Below are positions 1-6,362 of a stretch of 9,190 nucleotides of DNA, one piece after another. The position numbers and the translations under genes are program-made. The notes under the pieces are model-generated. The model did no database searches and was not told the origin of the DNA. It saw only the letters and a program-made list of their open reading frames with translations. Location: the NCBI GenBank assembly GCA_002432095.1, contig DJFQ01000119.1, positions 346-9,535 on the forward strand, in the 5' to 3' direction. The stretch comes from Marinagarivorans sp. UBA5868. Its GTDB lineage: Bacteria; Pseudomonadota; Gammaproteobacteria; Pseudomonadales; Cellvibrionaceae. Each line of letters opens with the position of its first letter. Position 1 is the first letter of the stretch.

Positions 1-447
1 TCTGACGATACTCTTCGCTCGAATAAAATCCGACTGGCTGACGTGAATTAAATCCGCCACTTTACGAATCACATATTCTTCATACTTGTCGAGTTGATTG
101 TCAGCATAGGCGATTTCCCACATACCTTTGATTAACTCAAACTTTTCCGAAGCAGTGCATTCGCCATTGATTAACTGTGTAAATTGATAAAGCGAAGTTG
201 CCTCGGCTGCCTCGGTTTTGGCGAGGTCCGCTAATTCGAGCAGCTGTTCATGAGGTAAAGAGAACTTCCTCTCCAATAACTTAATCAGCGCGTTGAGCTC
301 CGTGCCATCCATTACATGATCAGCTGTGGCGACTTCAATTAACAGTGCTGCCACCGCCAATTGTTTTTGGGCGAAGGACAAGGAAGGCGAAGCGCCACCT
401 GCTGGCTGCAGATGGCGTTCGAAGAAGCTTGATAGTTTACTGAGCAC
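1..447 (-). CDS. TerB-like (tellurite resistance TerB family) protein, C-terminus cut by window edge
   Basis: The frame is open from a GTG at 445-447 to the left edge, giving 149 residues without a stop. The start fits the N-terminus [13 protein letters not shown], typical of small helical TerB-family proteins. An acidic motif occurs twice with identical spacing: D43-x3-D47-x2-E50 and D116-x3-D120-x2-E123, each preceded by a helix ending in Ala-Asp (ATADHVMD and AYADNQLD). This internal duplication with possible metal-binding acidic clusters is characteristic of TerB/DjlA-like helical domains. TerB domains are linked to tellurite and envelope-stress phenotypes, but single-domain members usually have no known function. 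The GTG lies inside the last codons of tal (11-bp overlap), so translation is probably coupled; no strong Shine-Dalgarno sequence is visible. Family length is about 150 residues, so little is probably missing. The family call is by motif and fold pattern; the substrate and role are unknown. Confidence 0.78.
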   Translation of the reverse strand, partial: MLSKLSSFFERHLQPAGGASPSLSFAQKQLAVAALLIEVATADHVMDGTELNALIKLLERKFSLPHEQLLELADLAKTEAAEATSLYQFTQLINGECTASEKFELIKGMWEIAYADNQLDKYEEYVIRKVADLIHVSQSDFIRAKSIVR

Positions 448-1372
448 GGGATTTGAGCAGGTTTTCCAGGTTAATCTGGTCTTTCACGAAATTACGAATA
501 CCATCAGCCAGTTTATCGGTGGCCATCGGGTCGTCGTTCATGCCGAAACGGAAGCTCGCTTCTGTGTCATGTACCTTGGTAATGGCTTCCCCAACATTAT
601 CCGGTGACAGTACGCGCTTGAGATCACCCGTGTCTTTATCCAGTTCTTGCAGAAGTTGCGGGCTGATAGTCAGTCGGTCACAGCCAGCCAAGGCTTCAAT
701 TTCACCGGTATTGCGGAAGCTTGCGCCCATGACCACGGTTTTGTAGCCGTGCTGTTTGTAGTAGTTGTAGATGCTCGTTACCGAGATCACACCTGGGTCT
801 TCCAACGGCGCGTATTCTTTTTTATCGGTGTTGGCTTTGTACCAATCGAGGATGCGGCCCACGAATGGCGAGATCAAAAATACTCCGGCGTCTGCGCAGG
901 CGGCGGCCTGGTTGAAACTGAACAGCAGGGTCAGGTTACAGCTGATACCTTCTTTTTCCAGTTTCTCTGCGGCTTTGATGCCTTCCCAAGTAGAGGCAAC
1001 TTTGATCAGTACGCGGTCTTTGTTGATACCAGCCGCTTCGTAAAGCTCGATTAGGTGATGGGCCTTAGCGATAGAAGCTTCGGTATCGAATGACAGGCGA
1101 GCATCCACTTCGGTGGAAACCTTGCCAGGAACGATTTTCAGAATCTCACAACCGATGGCAACGGCAAGTTTGTCGCTTGCGGCAGCGATGGAAGAAGTGC
1201 TGCCCAAGGCATCTTTTACCAGCGACGCGTATTGCGGCATCTGCGCGGCTTTGAACAGCAGGGAGGGGTTGGTGGTGGCATCCAGAGGTTTGTAGCGGCG
1301 AATGGCTTCGATATCGCCAGTGTCCGCCACAACGTCGGAGTAGGTCTTCAATTGTTCAAGTTTGTTGCTCAT
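437..1372 (-). CDS. tal: Transaldolase (TalB type)
   Basis: Cytosolic transaldolase of the non-oxidative pentose phosphate pathway. It moves a dihydroxyacetone unit from sedoheptulose 7-phosphate to glyceraldehyde 3-phosphate, giving erythrose 4-phosphate and fructose 6-phosphate. The 311-residue protein matches the TalB type (about 317). Visible signatures are DATTNPSL (residues 31-38), the STEVDARLS block with E88, and [10 protein letters not shown] (122-131). K124 is the Schiff-base lysine, matching K132 of E. coli TalB; D17 and E88 match its catalytic acids. [15 protein letters not shown] follows further on. The ATG at 1370-1372 has an AGGGGG ribosome-binding site 4 bases upstream. The frame stays open upstream with further in-frame starts, but that extension would run through the 3' end of dusA and lacks family similarity. 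It lies 56 bp after dusA on the same strand, and its stop overlaps the start of the TerB-like gene. Confidence 0.98.
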   Translation of the reverse strand: MSNKLEQLKTYSDVVADTGDIEAIRRYKPLDATTNPSLLFKAAQMPQYASLVKDALGSTSSIAAASDKLAVAIGCEILKIVPGKVSTEVDARLSFDTEASIAKAHHLIELYEAAGINKDRVLIKVASTWEGIKAAEKLEKEGISCNLTLLFSFNQAAACADAGVFLISPFVGRILDWYKANTDKKEYAPLEDPGVISVTSIYNYYKQHGYKTVVMGASFRNTGEIEALAGCDRLTISPQLLQELDKDTGDLKRVLSPDNVGEAITKVHDTEASFRFGMNDDPMATDKLADGIRNFVKDQINLENLLKSRAQ

Positions 1373-1397
1373 AGCACCCCCTGTTGAAAAGTCGTTC

Positions 1398-1427
1398 ATT
1401 ATCCGCCCGGGCCCGCACTCTAGACAA
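1398..1427 (-). promoter_or_regulatory. Possible sigma-70 promoter for tal
   Basis: On the minus strand, TTGTCT (complement of 1422-1427) is followed by an 18-bp spacer and GATAAT (complement of 1398-1403), 25 bases before the tal ATG. The -10 matches the consensus at 5 of 6 positions and the -35 at 4 of 6. The spacer is very GC-rich and contains overlapping GGGCCC and CCCGGG palindromes. The -35 lies immediately beyond the dusA stop codon. It would allow tal to be transcribed apart from dusA. The assignment is by eye only. Confidence 0.35.
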
Positions 1428-1428
1428 G

Positions 1429-2409
1429 TCAGCTTCCGGCAGAGTTCATGTGATTTTTTGCTTCGCGCAAAAGCTCGGCCTGGGCTTCTGGGCGATGACC
1501 GTTTTCGCTGAGAAACCGGCGAAATCGTTTGCCGCCGGGCTGGCCGGCATAAAGCCCCAAAACATGTCGAGCCATATGGTTCAGGCGCGCGCCCCGGCTG
1601 ATTTGGTATTCGCAATACGGAATAAAGGCTTCGAGTACCGCATCCCGGGTAATGTGCGGCGAAGCGTCGCCGTAGATGTCTCTGTCTACCTCCGCCAGAA
1701 CAAACGGGTTGTGATAGGCCTCCCGTCCCATCATCACGCCATCCACGTGTTGCAGGAGGTTGTGGCTCATATCAACACTGGTGACGCCGCCATTAATGAC
1801 GATGGTCAGTTGTGGAAAGTGGTGTTTGAGATCGAATACACGTTCGTAAAGCAAGGGTGGGATTTCCCGGTTTTCTTTTGGACTAAGCCCCTGCAACCAC
1901 GCTTTGCGTGCATGCACGATGAAAACCTCGCAGCCAGTCTGGGCGATGGTGGAGATGAACCGATGCAAATGCTCTTCGGTATCGAGGTCGTCCACCCCCG
2001 TGCGGTGTTTGACGGTGACAGGGATACGCACAGCTGCGCGCATGGTAGCGATGCACTCTGCCACCAGATTCGGCTCTGCCATCAGACAGGCGCCTATGCG
2101 ACCTTCCTGAACCCGATCGCTGGGACAACCGCAGTTGAGGTTTACTTCGTCGTAACCATAGTCCTCGGCAATACGCGCGCACTCCGCCAGCGCGTTGGGA
2201 TCGCTGCCGCCCAGCTGCAGCGCCAGGGGATGCTCTTCGGGATTGAAGTGCAAAAAACGGTGGCGATCGCCGCGGAGAATGGCGCCGGTAGTGACCATCT
2301 CGGTGTAGAGCCGTGCACGTCGAGAGAGCAGTCGCCAAAAGAAGCGGCAATGCCGGTCGCTCCAATCCATCATGGGGGCGAGACAAAAACGCCAGTCGCG
2401 CTCGTGCAT
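1429..2409 (-). CDS. dusA: tRNA-dihydrouridine(20/20a) synthase DusA
   Basis: FMN-dependent enzyme that reduces uridine to dihydrouridine at positions 20 and 20a in the D-loop of tRNA using NADPH. The 326 residues fit the DusA subfamily (about 330). The N-terminal flavin-binding TIM barrel shows [13 protein letters not shown] (10-22), [10 protein letters not shown] (62-71) and the catalytic loop [12 protein letters not shown], in which C95 is the expected proton donor. Further on are VKHRTG (133-138), [17 protein letters not shown] (166-182, a DusA hallmark), INGGV and the phosphate-binding MGREAYHNP (227-235). A short helical tRNA-binding domain closes the protein. The ATG at 2407-2409 was chosen over the TTG two codons upstream: a CCGAGG ribosome-binding site sits 6 bases before the ATG but directly touches the TTG. 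It is the first gene of the dusA-tal-terB run and is transcribed divergently from mlaA. Confidence 0.97.
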   Translation of the reverse strand: MHERDWRFCLAPMMDWSDRHCRFFWRLLSRRARLYTEMVTTGAILRGDRHRFLHFNPEEHPLALQLGGSDPNALAECARIAEDYGYDEVNLNCGCPSDRVQEGRIGACLMAEPNLVAECIATMRAAVRIPVTVKHRTGVDDLDTEEHLHRFISTIAQTGCEVFIVHARKAWLQGLSPKENREIPPLLYERVFDLKHHFPQLTIVINGGVTSVDMSHNLLQHVDGVMMGREAYHNPFVLAEVDRDIYGDASPHITRDAVLEAFIPYCEYQISRGARLNHMARHVLGLYAGQPGGKRFRRFLSENGHRPEAQAELLREAKNHMNSAGS

Positions 2410-2538
2410 GGTCAACCTCGGTTAAATTTCGGGCGCATAGCTTAATCGGGTAGGGAAGCGAGTGAAAGCAGCCCCGGACTGGCAATTTGCGCATGTATAA
2501 TGCCGCACAACTTTTTGCCGTGGCATGGGAGAACGAAA
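2410..2538. promoter_or_regulatory. Divergent dusA/mlaA intergenic region with TATAAT box
   Basis: This 129-bp gap must carry the promoters of both flanking genes. A perfect TATAAT lies at 2496-2501 on the plus strand, 37 bases before the mlaA ATG. This places transcription start near 2508 and gives a short leader containing the GGGAGA ribosome-binding site. No convincing -35 box is seen at 16-18 bp spacing (the sequence there is CCCGGAC-like), so an activator or a weak -35 is possible. No clear minus-strand promoter for dusA could be picked by eye. Confidence 0.5.
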
Positions 2539-3300
2539 ATGAGAACTGCGGGGATCATATGGAAAACGACTTTTTGGGTGTTGGTCGCGGCTTTGGCGGC
2601 GTGTGCATCTAATCCGCAAAAGAATGCGTCCGCTGATGATGCCGCCGCGATCCCGGAAAAAGATCCGTGGGAAGGCTTCAATCGCAAAGTCTTTACCTTT
2701 AACGATACGTTGGACCGGTTTTTCCTTAAACCGGTGGCCAAAAGCTATAGGTTTGTCACCCCCAATTTTATGGAGACGGGCGTTACCAACTTTTTCGACA
2801 ACGTCGCCGAAGTACCTAATGCGCTAAACAATGTCCTGCAGTGGAAGTGGGATAAAGTCGGCAACAGCACCGGCCGTCTTCTCATCAATACTACGGTCGG
2901 CATCGGTGGTTTGCTGGATGTCGCGCGTCACGCCGGTTTGCCGAAACAGGAGTCAGAATCCTTCGGCCAGACCTTGTCCTATTGGGGCGTAGATCAGGGA
3001 CCTTACGTGATATTGCCATTTCTCGGCCCCGCGACTATGACCGATACAGTGGCTATGCCCGCGGACTGGTTTATGGATCCGTTCAGTTATGCGGAAAACA
3101 ACGAAGTCCGCTATGGAGTTAAGGCCCTGGATATAGTGCAAACCCGTGCCTCGCTGCTGGATGCAGAGAAGCTTATTTCCGGCGATAAATATGTGTTTAT
3201 TCGCGAAGCCTATTTGCAGCGACGGGAATATCTTGTCAAAGACGGCGAGGTGGAAGATGACTTCGGTAGCGATCTCGAAGAGTTTGACGAAGATTTTTGA
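2539..3300 (+). CDS. mlaA: Outer-membrane phospholipid-transport lipoprotein MlaA (VacJ)
   Basis: MlaA is the outer-membrane component of the Mla system. It takes mislocalised phospholipids from the outer leaflet and passes them to periplasmic MlaC and the inner-membrane MlaFEDB complex. The 253-residue precursor has a signal peptide with the lipobox LAAC; C22 would be lipidated, and Ala at +2 favours outer-membrane sorting. The MlaA domain begins at DPWEGFNRKVFTFND (42-56) and continues with KPVAKSYRFVTP, NFFDNVAEVPNALNN, GLLDVARHAGLP and GPYVILPFLGP. The ATG at 2539 has a GGGAGA site at good spacing. An in-frame ATG at 2500 is rejected because it lies inside the TATAAT box. The C-terminus carries an acidic tail (235-253), mostly Asp and Glu. 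The gene stands alone; the mlaFEDCB genes are not in this window. Confidence 0.97.
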   Translation: MRTAGIIWKTTFWVLVAALAACASNPQKNASADDAAAIPEKDPWEGFNRKVFTFNDTLDRFFLKPVAKSYRFVTPNFMETGVTNFFDNVAEVPNALNNVLQWKWDKVGNSTGRLLINTTVGIGGLLDVARHAGLPKQESESFGQTLSYWGVDQGPYVILPFLGPATMTDTVAMPADWFMDPFSYAENNEVRYGVKALDIVQTRASLLDAEKLISGDKYVFIREAYLQRREYLVKDGEVEDDFGSDLEEFDEDF

Positions 3301-3339
3301 TCGCTCATCTTTTGATAGCGCTCGGCGGGAGCGCCGGCT

Positions 3340-3645
3340 CTATTCGAGCAGGCTGAGAATCTCCAAGCCGACGCGGCAATCCTGTGGGGTTTTTAATGTC
3401 ACCCTACAGACTTTCGCGAGCGCTTTGAGCATGGGATGGTGACCGTGATGGGAGCTGACCGTCACTTCCAGCTCCGCCCCCAAGGGCAGCATTTCTGGAA
3501 CGGAAATCAGCATTCCGCCGCCGCTGAGATTGTGGCATTTGCCCTCCCAGTTGCGCTGTTGCCCTAGCTTTACGTCTACGGGAGTGTCCACCTTCATACG
3601 AATGAAGTTGCGTTTTTCCTCGTAGCTGCGATTGGCGAGATTCAT
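3340..3645 (-). CDS. Single-domain PilZ protein, probable c-di-GMP binder
   Basis: A 101-residue cytoplasmic protein made of little more than one PilZ beta-barrel. Both c-di-GMP-binding motifs are present: RxxxR at R12-NFI-R16 and (D/N)xSxxG at N39-L-S41-GG-G44. Such proteins act as c-di-GMP adaptors that control motility, adhesion, exopolysaccharide or twitching by binding a partner. This is not the classic pilus-assembly PilZ, which often lacks these residues. The ATG at 3643-3645 is preceded by AGGTGA at 6-base spacing. It converges with mlaA (39 bp between stops) and diverges from the rssB-like gene. To my recollection, Pseudomonas genomes have a PilZ gene between vacJ/mlaA and the response-regulator/STAS pair, so the linkage appears conserved. 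The partner protein is unknown. Confidence 0.92.
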   Translation of the reverse strand: MNLANRSYEEKRNFIRMKVDTPVDVKLGQQRNWEGKCHNLSGGGMLISVPEMLPLGAELEVTVSSHHGHHPMLKALAKVCRVTLKTPQDCRVGLEILSLLE

Positions 3646-3898
3646 GAGTATTCACCTGTCTTATCGTTGATATGCTTGGTGATGACTACATATGTCTGCT
3701 CGGTCGCCAGATAGCGAAAACGGAGCAGGGGCGAACCCGAAGTGGATGATGAAGCGTGCGCCTGGCGCGGCGGGTTGCGCGGTACCCATTTACAGGGTAG
3801 TGTATTTTCGCTTTTGCGAGCTTACTTTTTCGAATAATTAAGCCCTTGTTTCTGAAAACCAAGTTTCCAATAACCAAACCAAAAATATCGGGTGATGA
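3646..3898. other. 253-bp divergent intergenic region, no gene seen
   Basis: No credible coding sequence or RNA gene was found here; a reading frame on the minus strand runs into the rssB-like gene and is judged a shadow. The half nearest pilZ is mixed in composition. The half nearest the rssB-like gene (about 3800-3890) is AT-rich and A/T-tracted. It holds a 5-bp inverted repeat, TACCC/GGGTA, at 3783-3787 and 3795-3799 with a 7-base loop, and a small TCGC-TTTT-GCGA stem at 3808-3819. The AT-rich stretch around 3821-3840 is where a promoter for the signalling operon would be expected, but no well-spaced consensus -35/-10 pair was found. A leader of some length is therefore likely. Confidence 0.45.
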
Positions 3899-5125
3899 AT
3901 GACCGAGCCGGGCCGCCAGCTGCTGGTAATTGATGACGATATTTTGGTTCGTCAAAGCATCGTGGCCTATCTGGAGGACAGCGGCTACCGGATTCATGAT
4001 GAGTCCAACGGTAACGGCGGGATCGCCTGGTTCCGTGAGCACAAACCTGATTTGGTGCTGACTGACCTGCGCATGCCCGACCTGGATGGGCTGACCTTGT
4101 TAAAGATGGTTAAAGATGTGGATCCGGATATTCCGGTGATCGTCATCTCCGGCATGGGCATGGTGGCCGATGTGGCAGAAGCGCTTCGGCTGGGTGCCGC
4201 TGATTACCTCATCAAACCCCTGGTGGACATGGAGGTGTTAACCCATTCCATTAACAAAGCCCTCGCCGTGCTCGATCTGCAACGGGAAAATCAGCGCTAT
4301 CGACGCGAATTGGAAAAAGCCAATCGCGAACTGCGCGAATATGTGAGAGTTTTGGAGCGGGATCAGCAGGCAGGGCGCCAAGTGCAGATTAACCTTCTGC
4401 CGCCCACGCCGGTTCGCTACGGCGATATCACCGTAGCGCATAAGATCGTGCCATCGCTATATCTCAGCGGTGATTTTATCGATTACGGTCTTATCAATAA
4501 TCGCTACCTGTCTTTTTACCTTACCGATATTTCCGGCCACGGCGCATCATCGGCTTTTGTGACAGTGTGGCTGAAGCAATTAGTCAGACGTATTATCCGC
4601 GAGCGGCGGATTTTTCATCAGCAGGATGCATTTCAAATCGACGCCGCGGAGTGGATGTCGATGATCAATCAGGAGTTATTGCGTTCCAAATTTGGCTGCC
4701 ATTTAACTTGTTTTGTTGGCATTCTCGATACCCATACCCGGCAAATGCGCTATGTGCTCGGCGGCCACCTGCCGCTACCGGTGTTAGTGGCAGATGGCAA
4801 AGCGCGATTTTTAGAGGGCAAAGGCAAGCCCGTCGGAATTTTCAAAGATGCAACCTGGCAGGTTTTCCAGGCGACGCTGCCGGAAAAATTCTCGTTGATG
4901 GTTTTTTCCGATGGCATTTTGGAAGTGCTGCCACCCCCGGATCTGATCGGCAAAGAAGAGTACCTGCTAGACTTGATGAAAGATTGTTCCGGAGATTTGA
5001 ATGCCATTTGGGCGACTTTGGGGCTCGATAAGCTCAAGGATATGCCCGATGACATCGCAGTCCTTACCATGAATTCAATTGGTACAGGGTCAGACGGCTC
5101 AAGTTCGAGTGGTGACGCATCATGA
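3899..5125 (+). CDS. rssB: RssB-type response regulator fused to PP2C serine phosphatase
   Basis: A 408-residue cytoplasmic protein. The N-terminal receiver domain (about 7-122) has the acidic pocket D12/D13, phospho-acceptor D56 in LTDLRMP, S84 and K106 in IKP. A charged, predicted helical or coiled-coil linker (about 125-160) leads to a PP2C (SpoIIE/RsbU) phosphatase domain (about 175-392). All metal-site aspartates are present: D192 in SGDF, D210 in TDISGHG, D338 in FSDG and D384/D385 in the DDIAVL block. Phosphorylation of D56 should control removal of phosphate from a STAS partner, and the downstream gene encodes one. The layout matches Pseudomonas-type RssB. E. coli RssB, a RpoS-ClpXP adaptor, has a degenerate PP2C-like domain. 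The ATG at 3899 is preceded by two in-frame TGA codons and a weak GGGTGA site. Its stop overlaps the next start (ATGA). The RssB name is by architecture and context; HsbR-like function is an alternative. Confidence 0.9.
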   Translation: MTEPGRQLLVIDDDILVRQSIVAYLEDSGYRIHDESNGNGGIAWFREHKPDLVLTDLRMPDLDGLTLLKMVKDVDPDIPVIVISGMGMVADVAEALRLGAADYLIKPLVDMEVLTHSINKALAVLDLQRENQRYRRELEKANRELREYVRVLERDQQAGRQVQINLLPPTPVRYGDITVAHKIVPSLYLSGDFIDYGLINNRYLSFYLTDISGHGASSAFVTVWLKQLVRRIIRERRIFHQQDAFQIDAAEWMSMINQELLRSKFGCHLTCFVGILDTHTRQMRYVLGGHLPLPVLVADGKARFLEGKGKPVGIFKDATWQVFQATLPEKFSLMVFSDGILEVLPPPDLIGKEEYLLDLMKDCSGDLNAIWATLGLDKLKDMPDDIAVLTMNSIGTGSDGSSSSGDAS

Positions 5126-5607
5126 GTTCCGGCCATATTTTTGTTGCGGAACACGATGGGACCTATGTCATCAAGCTGGTTGGTGATGTGCGTCTCACTC
5201 TCTGTATTTCCTTCGATCAATTCATCGCCACTATGTTTGGCGAGGAAAACTTCAAAACAGTGGTATTCGACCTGCGCGAAGCGGAGGGTATCGACAGCAC
5301 CACTCTCGGGTTGATGGCGAAAATCTCCATAGGCGCTCGTGAACTCGGTCATCATGATCCGGTGGTGGTCACCTCCAGTCCGAGCATTCAGCGACTGTTA
5401 GTTTCCATGGGATTCGAGGATATCTTTGAATTGGTGTCCGACGCGCGCCTGCCGTTCAGCGGCACCCAGCCGCTGGTGGAAAATTTAGAAGATGAATCGG
5501 CGATCAAAGCCAGGGTGTTAGAGGCCCATCAAATCCTGATGGAGCTAAATCAGCCGAATAAAGTCAAATTCCACGAGTTGGTAGAGACTCTGCAAGGTAA
5601 ACATTAA
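5122..5607 (+). CDS. rssC: STAS-domain anti-sigma factor antagonist (RssC-like)
   Basis: A 161-residue cytoplasmic protein. The STAS domain (about 5-108) resembles SpoIIAA/RsbV: a beta start, then VVFDLREAEGIDSTTLGLMAKI. S59, right after D58, aligns with the phosphorylated Ser58 of SpoIIAA. In this family the unphosphorylated form captures an anti-sigma kinase and frees its sigma factor; phosphorylation by the kinase and dephosphorylation by a PP2C enzyme set the switch. The upstream receiver-phosphatase gene overlaps it by 4 bases (ATGA), a strong sign of translational coupling and of an enzyme-substrate pair. A 50-residue C-terminal helical extension follows the STAS fold and is longer than in SpoIIAA. 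No anti-sigma kinase (HATPase_c) gene is in this window. The RssC name rests on pairing with the RssB-type gene; STAS identity is much surer than the specific partner. Confidence 0.88.
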   Translation: MSSGHIFVAEHDGTYVIKLVGDVRLTLCISFDQFIATMFGEENFKTVVFDLREAEGIDSTTLGLMAKISIGARELGHHDPVVVTSSPSIQRLLVSMGFEDIFELVSDARLPFSGTQPLVENLEDESAIKARVLEAHQILMELNQPNKVKFHELVETLQGKH

Positions 5608-5664
5608 TTCGTGTTGGTCAGCAGGGTAATCATTGATTTGAATACGGCTTTAGGTGGCGTGGCT

Positions 5665-6273
5665 ATGGTTTTGAAACGGTTCGGCAGAGGCAGTTTGCAA
5701 TTCGGTTTTCTCGTGGCGATCTTAGTGCTCGCTGGTTGCGCCAGTGTAGTGAGTACGCAAGTGAGCACGTTCAGAAGCACGGGCGAGATGGGAAGTCGCG
5801 GCTCGATTGCGGTGCAGGCGATGCACGAGGAATTGAATCGCTCGCTGGAATTCGCTTGGTACCGCACTCAAGTGGAAACGGCATTGGCGGAGCTGGGATA
5901 TCAAGTCGGTGCACCAGCGGATACGGCGGATTACATCGCACTCCTGGATTATGGTGTAGAACCGGTGGAAGCCGACCGCTCCGGCCCTTTTGTGACCACT
6001 GGACTGGGGTGGGGGCGTTCGCGCTATTTTGGGACGAACCTTGTGATTGTCGATGATGATCGGCGGCAGGAATTTATCCGGCGTGTGCAACTGGTCATTG
6101 AGCGTAACGGTCCCGAGGGGGAGCGGGTTTATGAGGTTTCTGGAGCCAGTCAGGGTCGCTGTGGGGTTATGTCGGTCGTGTTTGATGAGATGTTAACTGC
6201 CATGCTGCAAGGGTTTCCGGTGGATAACGCCAGCGTCAAGACCATCCAAGTTAAAGGCGACGCCCGCTGCTGA
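5665..6273 (+). CDS. DUF4136-like lipoprotein
   Basis: A 202-residue predicted lipoprotein of unknown function. The signal peptide (1-24) has basic residues, a hydrophobic core (about 13-23) and the lipobox LAGC; C25 would be lipidated, and Ala at +2 favours the outer membrane. The mature part has a helical stretch with FAWYRTQVETALAELGYQV (63-81), ADYIALLDYGVEP (88-100), a Gly/aromatic-rich segment GLGWGRSRYFG (113-123) and then beta-like IVDDDRRQEFIRRVQLVI. This pattern recalls DUF4136 lipoproteins, in which an FAW motif precedes a 'xLxxxGY' helix and a central sheet. The ATG at 5665 with AGGTGG 7 bases upstream is preferred to the in-frame GTG at 5611, which would put 18 odd residues before the signal peptide. 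Two cysteines (C166 and C202) could form a disulphide. It lies 57 bp after the STAS gene and is probably in the same operon. The DUF assignment is tentative. Confidence 0.75.
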   Translation: MVLKRFGRGSLQFGFLVAILVLAGCASVVSTQVSTFRSTGEMGSRGSIAVQAMHEELNRSLEFAWYRTQVETALAELGYQVGAPADTADYIALLDYGVEPVEADRSGPFVTTGLGWGRSRYFGTNLVIVDDDRRQEFIRRVQLVIERNGPEGERVYEVSGASQGRCGVMSVVFDEMLTAMLQGFPVDNASVKTIQVKGDARC

Positions 6274-6278
6274 CCGAA

Positions 6279-6301
6279 GCCAGCCAGGGATTCTGGCTGG
6301 C
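6279..6301 (+). terminator. Perfect 9-bp hairpin after the lipoprotein gene, weak terminator candidate
   Basis: GCCAGCCAG at 6279-6287 and CTGGCTGGC at 6293-6301 form a perfect 9-bp stem with a 5-base GGATT loop, starting 5 bases after the lipoprotein stop. The following AGTTGTAAT is not a real U tract, so this is not a strong intrinsic terminator. It may be an attenuator or an mRNA 3'-end stabiliser between the upstream operon and the CHASE2 gene. Confidence 0.4.
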
Positions 6302-6362
6302 AGTTGTAATAGACGAAAGACGGCAATAGAGTGGTGGCCGAATCCCAGCCGGACCCAACCGA

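Noticed and set aside
326..607. Small plus-strand frame over the tal/TerB junction
   Set aside because: It is antisense to both genes and has no recognisable features.
1373..1615. N-terminal extension of the transaldolase frame to 1615
   Set aside because: It runs through the 3' part of dusA in another frame and has no transaldolase similarity; the ATG at 1372 has a strong ribosome-binding site and fits the family N-terminus.
1384..2445. Long plus-strand open frame of 353 codons
   Set aside because: It is antisense to almost all of dusA and its translation has no recognisable domain. The opposite strand encodes a complete, motif-rich DusA.
2500..2538. Upstream ATG for mlaA at 2500
   Set aside because: It overlaps the TATAAT box, so the codon would lie upstream of the transcript start; it would also push the lipoprotein signal peptide 13 residues inward.
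3302..3320. Hairpin CGCTCATC-TTTT-GATAGCG between mlaA and pilZ as a terminator
   Set aside because: The stem has a bulged C and neither strand has a following U tract. It may end transcripts weakly but does not support a terminator call.
3686..4042. Minus-strand 118-codon frame in the pilZ/rssB gap
   Set aside because: Nearly half overlaps the receiver domain in antisense, and the rest has low-complexity basic content with no family resemblance or ribosome-binding site.
5611..5664. GTG start at 5611 for the lipoprotein
   Set aside because: It adds 18 residues ahead of an otherwise normal signal peptide and is only 3 bases after the STAS stop without a good ribosome-binding site; the ATG at 5665 has one.
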